Origin: SIG452 sp045540295
GTDB taxonomy: Bacteria > Bacillota > Clostridia > UMGS1840
NCBI GenBank assembly: GCA_045540295.1
Contig: JAZQGY010000019.1
Coordinates: forward strand, 1-64,000
Length of the DNA: 64,000 nucleotides
Direction: 5' to 3'
Of this stretch, positions 16,455 through 25,849 are shown in pieces. The notes beneath the pieces were generated by a model. The model worked only from the letters and a program-made list of their open reading frames with translations, was not told where the DNA came from and did no database searches. Every line of letters starts with the position of its first letter. The stretch's first letter is position 1. The translations under genes were made by a program, and so were the position numbers.

Positions 16455-17378
16455 TCACCTTTTTTCTATGCTCGCAAGAATCTGACGAGTCAACTCTTCT
16501 TTAGGGAGGGATGCTTCCAGCCATATGGCACCTTCGTTTCTGCGAAACCAGGTTAACTGGCGTTTGGCGTAACGGCGAGATTCCATTTTTAATTTCTCCA
16601 CCGCTTCATCCAAAGTTAAATAGCCGTCTAAATACTCTACAATTTCTTTATATCCAATTGCCTGCATGGAGGTGTTGGTTTTGGGGATACCCCTTTCCAA
16701 CAGTGTTTTTACTTCTTCTACCAAACCGTTTTCCAGCATCACATCTACTCGATGATTAATGCGTTCATAAAGCTTGTCCCGATCGGTATCCAATACAAAA
16801 AATCGCACGTCATAGGGCTTAGGTGCATTTTTGGTACGCTCTTCCTGGTCGGAAATAGTGGTTCCCGAAATACGGTACACCTCTAATGCTCGAATCAGTC
16901 GTCTGGCATTGTTTGGATGAAGTCTTTCCGCAGTTTTCGGATCAATTTTACGAAGTTCCCTAAGCAAATAATCCCCGCCTTTTTCTTCGTATAAAGCAGT
17001 AATCTCCGCACGGACTTGTTCGTCTCCCGGAATGGGTGCTAAATCGTATCCGTATACCAAAGAATTGATGTACAATCCTGTGCCACCTGCAATGACGGGG
17101 ATTTTTCCGTTTGCTAAAATACTGTCCACAATGGGTTTGGCATCCTCTACATAGCGACTAACATTATAATTCTCCACAGGAGACACAATATCTATCATAT
17201 GATGAGGAATCCCGCACATTTCATCTGCGGTAACCTTGGCAGTTCCCACGTCCATTCCCTGATAAATCTGCATAGAGTCTGCAGACACGATTTCCGTATG
17301 CAATTCTTTTGCGACCTCCACAGATAACCCGGTTTTCCCTGAAGCAGTGGGGCCTGCAATGACAATAACCTGATTCAT
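16455..17378 (-). CDS. miaA: tRNA dimethylallyltransferase
   Basis: This 307-residue enzyme adds a dimethylallyl group to A37 of tRNAs that read U-starting codons. The P-loop is GPTASGKTG (about 8-16), followed by SADSMQIYQGMDVGTAK, and GGTGLYINSLVYG. It makes the substrate for MiaB, encoded upstream in the same cluster. It follows mutL by 8 bases, a common pairing (mutL-miaA). Confidence 0.96.
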   Translation of the reverse strand: MNQVIVIAGPTASGKTGLSVEVAKELHTEIVSADSMQIYQGMDVGTAKVTADEMCGIPHHMIDIVSPVENYNVSRYVEDAKPIVDSILANGKIPVIAGGTGLYINSLVYGYDLAPIPGDEQVRAEITALYEEKGGDYLLRELRKIDPKTAERLHPNNARRLIRALEVYRISGTTISDQEERTKNAPKPYDVRFFVLDTDRDKLYERINHRVDVMLENGLVEEVKTLLERGIPKTNTSMQAIGYKEIVEYLDGYLTLDEAVEKLKMESRRYAKRQLTWFRRNEGAIWLEASLPKEELTRQILASIEKR

Positions 17379-17386
17379 AGGTACTC

Positions 17387-19285
17387 CTACCGTTCAAATT
17401 TAGTTTCAATATAGCTTTTGGAAAAAGAAATAAAGAGCGGTCTACCGTGAGGACAGGTGGTTTTTCCGTTTAAGGAAAAGGCTTCTTTGCAAAGCTCTTC
17501 CATCTGATACATAGAAAGCTGGGTATTTGCCTTCACGCTCATTTTGCAAGCTACCAAAAACAATAGCCGTAAATTAAAATTTTCAGGTTTTACCTTTCCG
17601 CTTTTTTTGATTTCTTCTAAAATTTCATATAATAATTTTTCGATATTCTTCTCTTTTACTTCCGTTGGAATTTCCCTCACAACGATGGAATTGTCGGAAA
17701 AATCATCTGCCATAATGCCCACATTGGCCAACAGCTCTAAATGCTCTACCATCAGACGATAATCGGTGGGAGCAAACTCCACGATTTTTGGAACCATCAG
17801 CAGTTGGGAATGAACTTCCCTCTCTGTCATTTGCTGATGGATTTTTTCATAATTTAAACGCTCATGAGCAGCATGCTGGTCCAAGAGAAGCAGCTCGTCT
17901 CCTTTTTCAATCAGGATATAGGAAGAAAACACCTGCCCGATAACCCGAAACGCTTCCTCTTCTTTCTCTTCTGCAATAGTCTTAGAAAAAATTTTTTCAG
18001 CAGAAGTTTCTTTTGCAATTTCTTCTTTTCTATTATCTTCCTCTGTTGTGATAATCTCATTCAAGATGGGTTCTTTTTTTAGAAAACCAGAATTTTCATT
18101 CTCTGTCTTTGATTCTCTTAAGAAGGTAAAATCATCAACACGATTAAAAACAGGCTCCTGCTTCTTTGTCGGTGCCTCTTCCATAGGACGTTGTTGTTTA
18201 GATAAAAAGGAGCTTTGCAGGTAAGTTTTTTCTGTTTCCTCATACTGCACTGCTTTGGAAGTTGCAATGGGAACCGTTTTAGTTTCTTTCACAAACAGCT
18301 TTTCTTCCAGAGCCTCCTTCACAGAGGTATAAATAGCATCATAGATGCTCTGTTCATCCGAAAACTTCACTTCCGCTTTTTGGGGATGAACATTTACATC
18401 GCATAAATTGTAATTCACACGGATATCCAACGCACAGAACGGATATTTCCCCTGTGCCATTTTCTGAAAATATGCAAACTCCAATGCCTGAATCAAAATC
18501 TTAGATTTACATATTCTACCGTTTACACTGAAATTTTCAAATTTACGGGTAGGACGTGCCAGGTTGGGAGACCCTACACAACCAAAAACTGTGACACCGT
18601 TTTTTTCGGCATCCACCATAATTAACTGTTCTGATAGTTGACTTCCGTACACAGCATAAACAGCAGAACGGATATCGTTATCTCCTTTAGAATAATACAC
18701 CTGCCGACCGTCTTTTACAAACTTAATGGACAAATGCGGGTTTGATAAGATAAGCCGTGCCACAATCTCCTCAATATAGGCACCTTCTGTGGCATCTTTT
18801 TTTAAGAATTTCAGTCTTGCAGGAGTATTGTAAAATAGATCTTCCACTATAATTTTCGTACCCACAGGGCAGCCAATGTCTTCTACAGATATTACCTCTC
18901 CACCCTCACAGATAAGCTTGGTACCGGAAAGAGCATCTTCCCTTCTGGTAATGATGGTAACTTTGGAAACCGCACAAATACTTGCTAATGCCTCACCACG
19001 GAACCCCATGGTGGAAATAGCAAACAAATCTTCTTTCGCTTTTAGTTTACTGGTGGCATAGCGAACAACCGAGAGGACTGCATCCTCACGGTCCATACCG
19101 CTGCCATCATCCGTCACAGAAATCCGCTTCTTGCCACCTTCCGAAATTTCCACAGTAATTCTGCCGGCACCGGCATCTTTGGCATTTTCAAATAATTCTT
19201 TCACCACAGAGGAAGGCCGTTCCACAACCTCGCCTGCAGCAATCATATCGGATAATAACCGATCTAATACACGAATGGTTCCCAT
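17387..19285 (-). CDS. mutL: DNA mismatch repair protein MutL (endonuclease type)
   Basis: The 632-residue protein has an N-terminal GHKL ATPase (DDGSGM, TMGFRGEAL), a variable acidic linker (about 330-430), and a C-terminal domain with the endonuclease motif DQHAAHERLNYE plus ACKMSVKAN and CPHGRPLF metal-site motifs. MutL with this motif nicks the strand to be repaired, as expected in bacteria without MutH. It is 13 bases downstream of mutS. Confidence 0.96.
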   Translation of the reverse strand: MGTIRVLDRLLSDMIAAGEVVERPSSVVKELFENAKDAGAGRITVEISEGGKKRISVTDDGSGMDREDAVLSVVRYATSKLKAKEDLFAISTMGFRGEALASICAVSKVTIITRREDALSGTKLICEGGEVISVEDIGCPVGTKIIVEDLFYNTPARLKFLKKDATEGAYIEEIVARLILSNPHLSIKFVKDGRQVYYSKGDNDIRSAVYAVYGSQLSEQLIMVDAEKNGVTVFGCVGSPNLARPTRKFENFSVNGRICKSKILIQALEFAYFQKMAQGKYPFCALDIRVNYNLCDVNVHPQKAEVKFSDEQSIYDAIYTSVKEALEEKLFVKETKTVPIATSKAVQYEETEKTYLQSSFLSKQQRPMEEAPTKKQEPVFNRVDDFTFLRESKTENENSGFLKKEPILNEIITTEEDNRKEEIAKETSAEKIFSKTIAEEKEEEAFRVIGQVFSSYILIEKGDELLLLDQHAAHERLNYEKIHQQMTEREVHSQLLMVPKIVEFAPTDYRLMVEHLELLANVGIMADDFSDNSIVVREIPTEVKEKNIEKLLYEILEEIKKSGKVKPENFNLRLLFLVACKMSVKANTQLSMYQMEELCKEAFSLNGKTTCPHGRPLFISFSKSYIETKFER

Positions 19286-19298
19286 ATGTATTTCCTAC

Positions 19299-21908
19299 CT
19301 AGATTTTTTTGGCTTCATTTACCAAATGATTTAAAAGGTTTAATGCTTCCAAAGGGGTTAAGGTGGTCACATCAGTTTTCTTTAGCTCTGCCACCAGATT
19401 CATAGACAATAATCCCGCAAAAGACTGGTTTTCCTCTTCCTCTAAAACGGTAGCGGGAGAAATTCTCATTTCGGTTTTATCGCCCTCTAAGTCACGCACC
19501 AATTCCTGTGCACGTTTAATGACCTGATTGGGGATTCCTGCCAATTTGGCAACTTCCACCCCGTAGCTGTCATCCGCACCTCCTTCGATAATACGACGAA
19601 GGAAGGTGATATCGTCTCCACGTTTTTTTACGGCAACACAGTAATTTTTCACAGGGCTCATTTTATCTTCCAGCTGGGTAAGCTCATGATAGTGGGTTGC
19701 AAATAAAGTTTTTGCACCGATTTTTTCACAAATATATTCCACCACTGCCCATGCGATAGACAAACCGTCATAAGTACTGGTACCACGGCCGATTTCATCT
19801 AAAATGATCAGGCTGTTTTTTGTGGCATTTTTTAGGATGGTGGATACCTCAGTCATTTCTACCATAAAAGTGGACTGTCCCATAGCTAAATCATCGGACG
19901 CCCCCACACGGGTGAACACTTTGTCTAAAACCGTTAAAGAAGCATATTTTGCAGGTACAAAAGACCCCATCTGCGCCATAATACATATTAAAGCGACCTG
20001 ACGCATATAAGTGGACTTCCCTGCCATATTAGGACCGGTAATAATGGCAAAATGTTCTTTTTCAGTGAGCTTGGTATCGTTTGACACAAACAGAACGTCC
20101 CGCCTTGCCTGTTCTACCACAGGGTGGCGACCGTCTAAAATTTCAATCTGATTACCTGTATTAAACTCAGGCTTTACATAATTATGTTTTAATGCTGTTT
20201 CATAGAAAGAGCATAATACATCTAAGTAACTAACTAAATCAGCTGTCTTTTTAATGCGTTCGGAATTATGGAAAATCATTTCCCGAATCTGGCAGAACAC
20301 CTGATATTCCAGCTCAGTGATTTTTTCTTCCGCACTTAACAGTACTTCTTCAATTTCTTTTAATTCACTTGTGATATAGCGTTCACAGTTGGCTAGTGTC
20401 TGTTTTCTGATAAAATAGTCCGGCACTAAATCCTGATAGGATTTGGTAACTTCAATATAATAACCGAATACCTTGTTGTAGCCGGTTTTTAATTTAGCAA
20501 TACCGGTCTTTTCCCGTTCTTTGTTTTCTAAGTCCAGCAGAATTGTTTTGCTGTTTTTCTTCATAGCGCGGATTTTATCAATTTCTTCGTGATAACCGTC
20601 TTTGATAATTTCTCCTTCCCGGATGGTCAAAGGCGCATTTTCGGAAATGGAAGCATCAATTTCTTTAAAAATATCTTCCAAAGAATCCCAATCTTGATAC
20701 ATCTGTTTCCATAAAGAAGAATGAAATTTTCCTACCAGTTCTTTTAACTGAGGCAACACCCGAAAGGAATCCCGAAGAGCCAGTAAATCCCTGCCGTTTA
20801 CTGTTTTTAAGGAAATTTTGGACAATAGTCGTTCCACATCACGAATTTCTTTTAAATAGGTGCGAACAGTATCTGCATCCGGCTGATGACGGGTTAATTC
20901 TTCCACCGCATCCAAGCGACGCTCAATTGCTGTGCGATTTACCAAAGGTCTTTCGATAAAGCGCTTGAGCATTCTGGCTCCCATAGAGGTTTTGGTTTCA
21001 TCTAAAACACCAAACAATGAACCTTGCCGTTTTTTATCACGCATGGTTTCTGTAAGTTCCAGATTCCGTTTGGCACAGTCATCAATTTCCAAGAAGCTTT
21101 TGGCATCGTAATAGTCAAATTCCGTAATATGGCGGAGCTCGGTTTTCTGGGTTTTATCAATATAATAAAGACAAGCCGCTAAGGAAAAATAGGAAAGCTC
21201 TTTTTTAATCAGTGCATCCTTTTTCTCCCAAAACGCGTCAAAGCGCTTGGATAAATTTTCTTCCACACTGGAAAAACTGTATAAAGAATCCTCCATTGTT
21301 TCAAAGCGGGTATTGATTCTCTCTTTCACAGAAGAAAGAAAGGTTTTATGAATCAAAGCTTCAGAATTCACTAAGATTTCTGCAGGTGCATATTTTACCA
21401 ATTCACTGATTAAATGGGAAATAAAATCTGCTCCCGTAAATTCAGTGGTAGCTACATCCCCTGTGGTAATATCGGCAAAAGTAACCCCTGCCCCTTTTTT
21501 GGTGATATATGCTGAAGCCAAATAGTGATTGGATTTTTCGTCCAACGCATTGGTATCGGAAAAGGTACCGGGCGTAATAATACGAACAACTGCCCGTTCC
21601 ACAATTCCTTTTGCCGCTTTGGGATCTGTCACCTGCTCACAAATAGCAACCTTATAGCCTTTTTTTATCAGTTTGGAAATGTATGTTTCGGCACTATGAT
21701 ACGGAACACCGCACATGGGTGCCCGTTCCTCCTGACCGCAGTCTCTACCCGTTAAGGTAATTTCCAGTTCGCGGGATGCGGTAATAGCATCCGAAAAAAA
21801 CATTTCATAAAAATCGCCTAACCGAAAGAACAGCAAAGTATCTTCGTAATCCTTTTTGATTTCGAAGTACTGTTGCATCATCGGAGATAATTTTTCTATC
21901 TGCATCAT
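19299..21908 (-). CDS. mutS: DNA mismatch recognition protein MutS
   Basis: This 869-residue protein carries the mismatch-reading motif GDFYEMF near residue 33, lever and clamp domains, and the ABC-type ATPase with Walker A GPNMAGKST and Walker B LIILDEIGRGTST. A second ATG one codon in (21905) is equally possible. It starts the mutS-mutL-miaA series, 18 bases after miaB. Confidence 0.97.
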   Translation of the reverse strand: MMQIEKLSPMMQQYFEIKKDYEDTLLFFRLGDFYEMFFSDAITASRELEITLTGRDCGQEERAPMCGVPYHSAETYISKLIKKGYKVAICEQVTDPKAAKGIVERAVVRIITPGTFSDTNALDEKSNHYLASAYITKKGAGVTFADITTGDVATTEFTGADFISHLISELVKYAPAEILVNSEALIHKTFLSSVKERINTRFETMEDSLYSFSSVEENLSKRFDAFWEKKDALIKKELSYFSLAACLYYIDKTQKTELRHITEFDYYDAKSFLEIDDCAKRNLELTETMRDKKRQGSLFGVLDETKTSMGARMLKRFIERPLVNRTAIERRLDAVEELTRHQPDADTVRTYLKEIRDVERLLSKISLKTVNGRDLLALRDSFRVLPQLKELVGKFHSSLWKQMYQDWDSLEDIFKEIDASISENAPLTIREGEIIKDGYHEEIDKIRAMKKNSKTILLDLENKEREKTGIAKLKTGYNKVFGYYIEVTKSYQDLVPDYFIRKQTLANCERYITSELKEIEEVLLSAEEKITELEYQVFCQIREMIFHNSERIKKTADLVSYLDVLCSFYETALKHNYVKPEFNTGNQIEILDGRHPVVEQARRDVLFVSNDTKLTEKEHFAIITGPNMAGKSTYMRQVALICIMAQMGSFVPAKYASLTVLDKVFTRVGASDDLAMGQSTFMVEMTEVSTILKNATKNSLIILDEIGRGTSTYDGLSIAWAVVEYICEKIGAKTLFATHYHELTQLEDKMSPVKNYCVAVKKRGDDITFLRRIIEGGADDSYGVEVAKLAGIPNQVIKRAQELVRDLEGDKTEMRISPATVLEEEENQSFAGLLSMNLVAELKKTDVTTLTPLEALNLLNHLVNEAKKI

Positions 21909-21926
21909 TCATTCAACCGTCCTGTT

Positions 21927-23330
21927 CTAACATTCCTGCTCACCCACCAGCGACCAGGACATAACTTCGGTAACTCTTACCATTACAAAATCGCCTTCCG
22001 ATACATCGGTTTTGGCTTTATAATTTATCACCTTGTTGGTGGTGGTTCTGCCTTGCCGCATCAAAGGATTATTTTTGCTTAAGCCTTCATCGATAATTTC
22101 GTAAGTATGATTTAAGTAAGCTTCGTTTGCTTCTCTGCAAATTTCCGTTTGTACTTCTAAAAGCTCGTTAAAGTTTCTGAGCTTTTCTTCATAGGTGCGA
22201 GGATCGTTCATCAAAGCTGCTTTCGTACCTTTTCTGGGAGAATAAATAAAAGTAAATAAATTATCAAAACGAACCTCACGAATTAAGGATAACGTATCGT
22301 AAAATTCTTCTTCAGTTTCGCCGGGAAACCCTACAATTACATCAGAGGTTAAGGCAATATCGGGAACGGCCTTTCTGATTTTTGAAACCAAAGTAAGATA
22401 ATCTTCTCTGGTATATCTACGATTCATTTCGGCTAACACACGGTTATTACCTGCCTGAAACGGCAAATGTAAGCTATTGCAAATTTTTTTGTTCGCATCC
22501 ATCACAGCAATCAATTTATCGGTTAAATCCTTGGGATGAGAGGTTACAAAACGAATTCTTTTAATCTGGTCAATCTCACAAATAGCAGCCAATAGGTCGG
22601 GAAAATCCAAATCGTTTTCTAAATCCTTGCCGTAGGAATTCACATTTTGACCAAGCAAGGTCACTTCTTTGAGCCCTTTTTCACAAAGAGTGTTGATTTC
22701 CTTTAAAATATCTTCGGATTTACGGCTTCTTTCTCTACCTCGGGTATAGGGAACCACACAATAGGTGCAGAAATTATTACAGCCGTACATAATGGGAATC
22801 GATGCCTTATACCATTTATCGTAAACAACAGGAACTCCCTCTGCAATCACACCGTCCACCGAGTCTACCGAGAACACACGTTCCCGTTCGGTCAATACAT
22901 GATGCAGCATTTTAGGAAATTCGTGGATGACATGAGTACCAAACACCATATCCACAAACGGAAAGGTCTTTTTGATTCGCTCGCTTGCATGAGGCTGCTG
23001 CATTAAACATCCGCAAACGCCGATGACCATATCCGGATTCTTTTTCTTTTTCGCTTTCAAAGTGCCGACCTTACCGTACACCTTCACTTCTGCATTTTCT
23101 CGAACAGAACAAGTGTTATAAATCACAAGGTCAGCATTTTTTTCATCGTCACCCTTTTGGTAGCCCATCTCAAAAAGCATAGCATAAAGCTTGTCCGAAT
23201 CCGTTTCATTCTGGGCGCAACCGTATGTAACTACCACTGCGGTCTTCTTTGTCCCCTCATTTTTTAAGCGGACGTTTTTCATATATTCTTTTTGAATTTC
23301 AATAGTGTCTTTGGAAACAAATTCTATCAC
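21927..23330 (-). CDS. miaB: tRNA-2-methylthio-N6-dimethylallyladenosine synthase
   Basis: This 467-residue radical SAM methylthiotransferase modifies i6A37 of tRNA. Its N-terminal UPF0004 domain holds three cluster cysteines (TYGCAQNE, NTCSVRE, GVCGCL); the radical SAM motif is CNNFCTYC, followed by VPYTRGRERSR, and a C-terminal TRAM domain. It lies in the same cluster as miaA, its pathway partner, with mutS and mutL between them. Confidence 0.95.
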   Translation of the reverse strand: MIEFVSKDTIEIQKEYMKNVRLKNEGTKKTAVVVTYGCAQNETDSDKLYAMLFEMGYQKGDDEKNADLVIYNTCSVRENAEVKVYGKVGTLKAKKKKNPDMVIGVCGCLMQQPHASERIKKTFPFVDMVFGTHVIHEFPKMLHHVLTERERVFSVDSVDGVIAEGVPVVYDKWYKASIPIMYGCNNFCTYCVVPYTRGRERSRKSEDILKEINTLCEKGLKEVTLLGQNVNSYGKDLENDLDFPDLLAAICEIDQIKRIRFVTSHPKDLTDKLIAVMDANKKICNSLHLPFQAGNNRVLAEMNRRYTREDYLTLVSKIRKAVPDIALTSDVIVGFPGETEEEFYDTLSLIREVRFDNLFTFIYSPRKGTKAALMNDPRTYEEKLRNFNELLEVQTEICREANEAYLNHTYEIIDEGLSKNNPLMRQGRTTTNKVINYKAKTDVSEGDFVMVRVTEVMSWSLVGEQEC

Positions 23331-23333
23331 GGT

Positions 23334-24059
23334 TTATATGCTCCTTATCACAAAAAATATCCGTTCGCTTTTTAAATGAGACGGTTTAAAACTAAATTCA
23401 TCGTATACACCTTCCACCAAAAAACCGCATTGCTCAACAATTTTTTTAATTTCTGACACGGTGTATCCTCTTTCATAGTGAGTTTCTGATACCCGTCCGT
23501 AAGAACCGTCCTCACGGCGATAAAAAATATCCAAATCCATGGTTAAAAGACGGTCTTCATAAGTATTCTGCCAGATAAACATTTCTGTTTCGGTTTCGTC
23601 GGTAAAGGTATTATTTCCCAAAATATGGCGGAATTTATAAATGGTGGAAATATCAAAAATATACAATCCGTTAGGATTTAAATAATTTTTCACTAATTTA
23701 AAATGTTTTTTTAAATCTTCTTTTTCTAAAAGGTAGTTGACGCTGTCCAAAGAGGAATAGCAAGCATCTACCGTACCGTAAAGTTCAAAATCTGTCATCG
23801 ACTGATTTAAGTATAAAATGGTGGCATCAGGATCTTTTTCTCTGGCCACATCCAGCATTTCCCAAGAATAGTCCACCCCAATCATTTCATAATCTTTTGC
23901 CATCATACGAGTCAGAGTTCCCGTACCGCAACAGATATCCAGAATCAGCTTGGGATTTATGGAAAATTTTTCAAATATTTTCTTGTAATACCGATAAAAT
24001 CTGCCATAATCAATGTCGTAGGCAAAACGGTCATAATAATATGAAAAATCCTGATACAT
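23334..24059 (-). CDS. Class I SAM-dependent methyltransferase
   Basis: This 241-residue protein has the SAM-binding motif ILDICCGTGTLT (about 38-49) and the acidic loop after it (IGVDYSWEMLD). The rest fits the small-molecule Methyltransf_25 group. The substrate is not known. It lies 12 bases after the phosphofructokinase gene and 3 bases before miaB, so it is probably cotranscribed, without obvious functional link. Confidence 0.8.
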   Translation of the reverse strand: MYQDFSYYYDRFAYDIDYGRFYRYYKKIFEKFSINPKLILDICCGTGTLTRMMAKDYEMIGVDYSWEMLDVAREKDPDATILYLNQSMTDFELYGTVDACYSSLDSVNYLLEKEDLKKHFKLVKNYLNPNGLYIFDISTIYKFRHILGNNTFTDETETEMFIWQNTYEDRLLTMDLDIFYRREDGSYGRVSETHYERGYTVSEIKKIVEQCGFLVEGVYDEFSFKPSHLKSERIFFVIRSI

Positions 24060-24071
24060 TTTGTATAATTC

Positions 24072-25274
24072 CTATCTATGTATATGTTTTGGTAGTCCGT
24101 TTTCGCTAAAAACCACAGAAGCTTCCCCAAAAATTAACGGCTTTAAATAGGTAATCAGTTTCTCAGATACATCATTCCCATTTATAATCCATTCTTTGGG
24201 GACACATTTTTCGACGTTGGCGCTTTTGTGAATATCGGCAGATTCCACACAGATTTCATAAGGAGTATCGGAGAGGCGCTGAAACACCATCATTTCCCCG
24301 CTATGCCCTGCCACTGCCCGTTTGACACCTGCTTCCCCGATAGCAAAGGATTCCGTGATATCGGTTTTGGATAATAGATGACCGGCACATCGCTGACAAA
24401 CATTTAGTTCTACACTTCTTGCTTTGCATGAAAGTTCTGCTTTCACCAAGTTTTCCAAGGCTTTTCCTGCACCGCTTAACATAGCGTGCCCGAAGGAATC
24501 AGTGGAACTGATGCCGCCTTCACAAATTAATGTTCCGTTTTCATCGTGAATCCCTTCTGAAACTGCCACAATCACCTGATGAATACCTTTTTCAAATAAA
24601 GATTGAATATCCTTCACAAACTGTTCTTTGGAAAATGCAACCTCAGGTAAATAAATCAAATGGGGTGCACTTCTGTTTTCATTTCTTGCCAATACAGATG
24701 CTCCGGTTAACCAACCTGCATGACGCCCCATAATTTCCACGATGGTGACAGATTTTAAATCATACACCATACTATCCTCCGTAATTTCTGCCACCGTGGT
24801 TGCCACATATTTTGCTGCAGAACCAAATCCGGGGGTATGGTCTGTAATTGCCAAATCATTATCAATGGTTTTGGGAATACCGATAATTTTCACATCGAAA
24901 TGATGCTCTGCGGCATAATCGGATAATTTGGAAACAGTATCCATGGAATCGTTTCCGCCGATATAAAGAAAATAGCCAATATTTTTTTTGGAAAAATAAG
25001 AAAATATCTGCTGATAAATTTCCGGGTTGTCGGAAGATGGAGGCAACTTTTTGCGGCAAGAGCCTAAAAATGCCGCCGGAGTTTGTTTTAAAATATCTAA
25101 ATCTATATGATTCAGCTCAACGCAGTTATCGTTTAACACACCTTCAATTCCATAAACGGCACCGTAAATTTTATCAATAGATGTTTCTTTCTGGGCACCG
25201 CTGATGACACCTGCTAAGCTTGCGTTGATGGCGGCAGTTGGGCCGCCGGACTGGGCTACCAATAAGTTTTTCAT
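24072..25274 (-). CDS. pfp: Pyrophosphate-dependent 6-phosphofructokinase
   Basis: This 400-residue enzyme interconverts fructose 6-phosphate and fructose 1,6-bisphosphate using PPi. PPi rather than ATP use is suggested by GGNDSMDT, where ATP enzymes have GGDGS, and by the lysine in GIPKTIDND. Other family motifs are QSGGPTAAIN and EIMGRHAGWL. GGAGAG precedes the ATG at 25274, so I chose it over 25286. It follows a soluble pyrophosphatase gene that consumes the same substrate. Confidence 0.88.
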   Translation of the reverse strand: MKNLLVAQSGGPTAAINASLAGVISGAQKETSIDKIYGAVYGIEGVLNDNCVELNHIDLDILKQTPAAFLGSCRKKLPPSSDNPEIYQQIFSYFSKKNIGYFLYIGGNDSMDTVSKLSDYAAEHHFDVKIIGIPKTIDNDLAITDHTPGFGSAAKYVATTVAEITEDSMVYDLKSVTIVEIMGRHAGWLTGASVLARNENRSAPHLIYLPEVAFSKEQFVKDIQSLFEKGIHQVIVAVSEGIHDENGTLICEGGISSTDSFGHAMLSGAGKALENLVKAELSCKARSVELNVCQRCAGHLLSKTDITESFAIGEAGVKRAVAGHSGEMMVFQRLSDTPYEICVESADIHKSANVEKCVPKEWIINGNDVSEKLITYLKPLIFGEASVVFSENGLPKHIHR

Positions 25275-25294
25275 AATACTCTCCATATTGTAAT

Positions 25295-25828
25295 TTACTT
25301 TGCTAAAAATTCTTTTTTATAATTCTCGATGCAATCTGCAATAATTTGCTTTGCTACTTCCGCACCTTCCACCATATTGACAATAGTTTCTTTATATTCC
25401 AGCATTTTATATACTTCATAAAAATGCTTGATTTCATGAAATAAATGATTTGGCAATTCGGAAACATCATGAAAGGAATTGTGATAAGGGTCATTTTCAC
25501 AAACAGCAATAATCTTTTCATCAACGGCACCGTCATCAATCATACGAATAACGCCAATGGGATAACATTCCACCACCGTCATAGGCATAATACCTTCCGT
25601 ACAAAGAACCAATACGTCTAACGGGTCACCGTCCTGAGCATAGGTTCTTGGAATAAAACCGTAGTTTGCCGGATAGTGGGTAGATGTGTATAGCACTCGG
25701 TCTAATTTTAAAAGGCCTGTTTCTTTGTCCAGTTCGTATTTGTTTTTTCCGCCTTTTTCAATTTCGATGACTGCAGAAAACCGTTCGGGAGTAATTCTCT
25801 CGTCCCTCATATCATGCCAAATGTTCAT
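25295..25828 (-). CDS. ppa: Inorganic pyrophosphatase, family I
   Basis: The 177-residue soluble enzyme hydrolyses PPi to phosphate. Family I signatures are EIEKGGKNKYELDKETG, YPANYGFIPRTY and DGDPLDVLVL, with the metal-binding acids. It follows hemZ by 21 bases and precedes the PPi-phosphofructokinase gene, so both are likely on one transcript. How the cell avoids draining PPi needed by the neighbour is an open point. Confidence 0.94.
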   Translation of the reverse strand: MNIWHDMRDERITPERFSAVIEIEKGGKNKYELDKETGLLKLDRVLYTSTHYPANYGFIPRTYAQDGDPLDVLVLCTEGIMPMTVVECYPIGVIRMIDDGAVDEKIIAVCENDPYHNSFHDVSELPNHLFHEIKHFYEVYKMLEYKETIVNMVEGAEVAKQIIADCIENYKKEFLAK

Positions 25829-25849
25829 AAGGATTCCTCCAATAATAAA

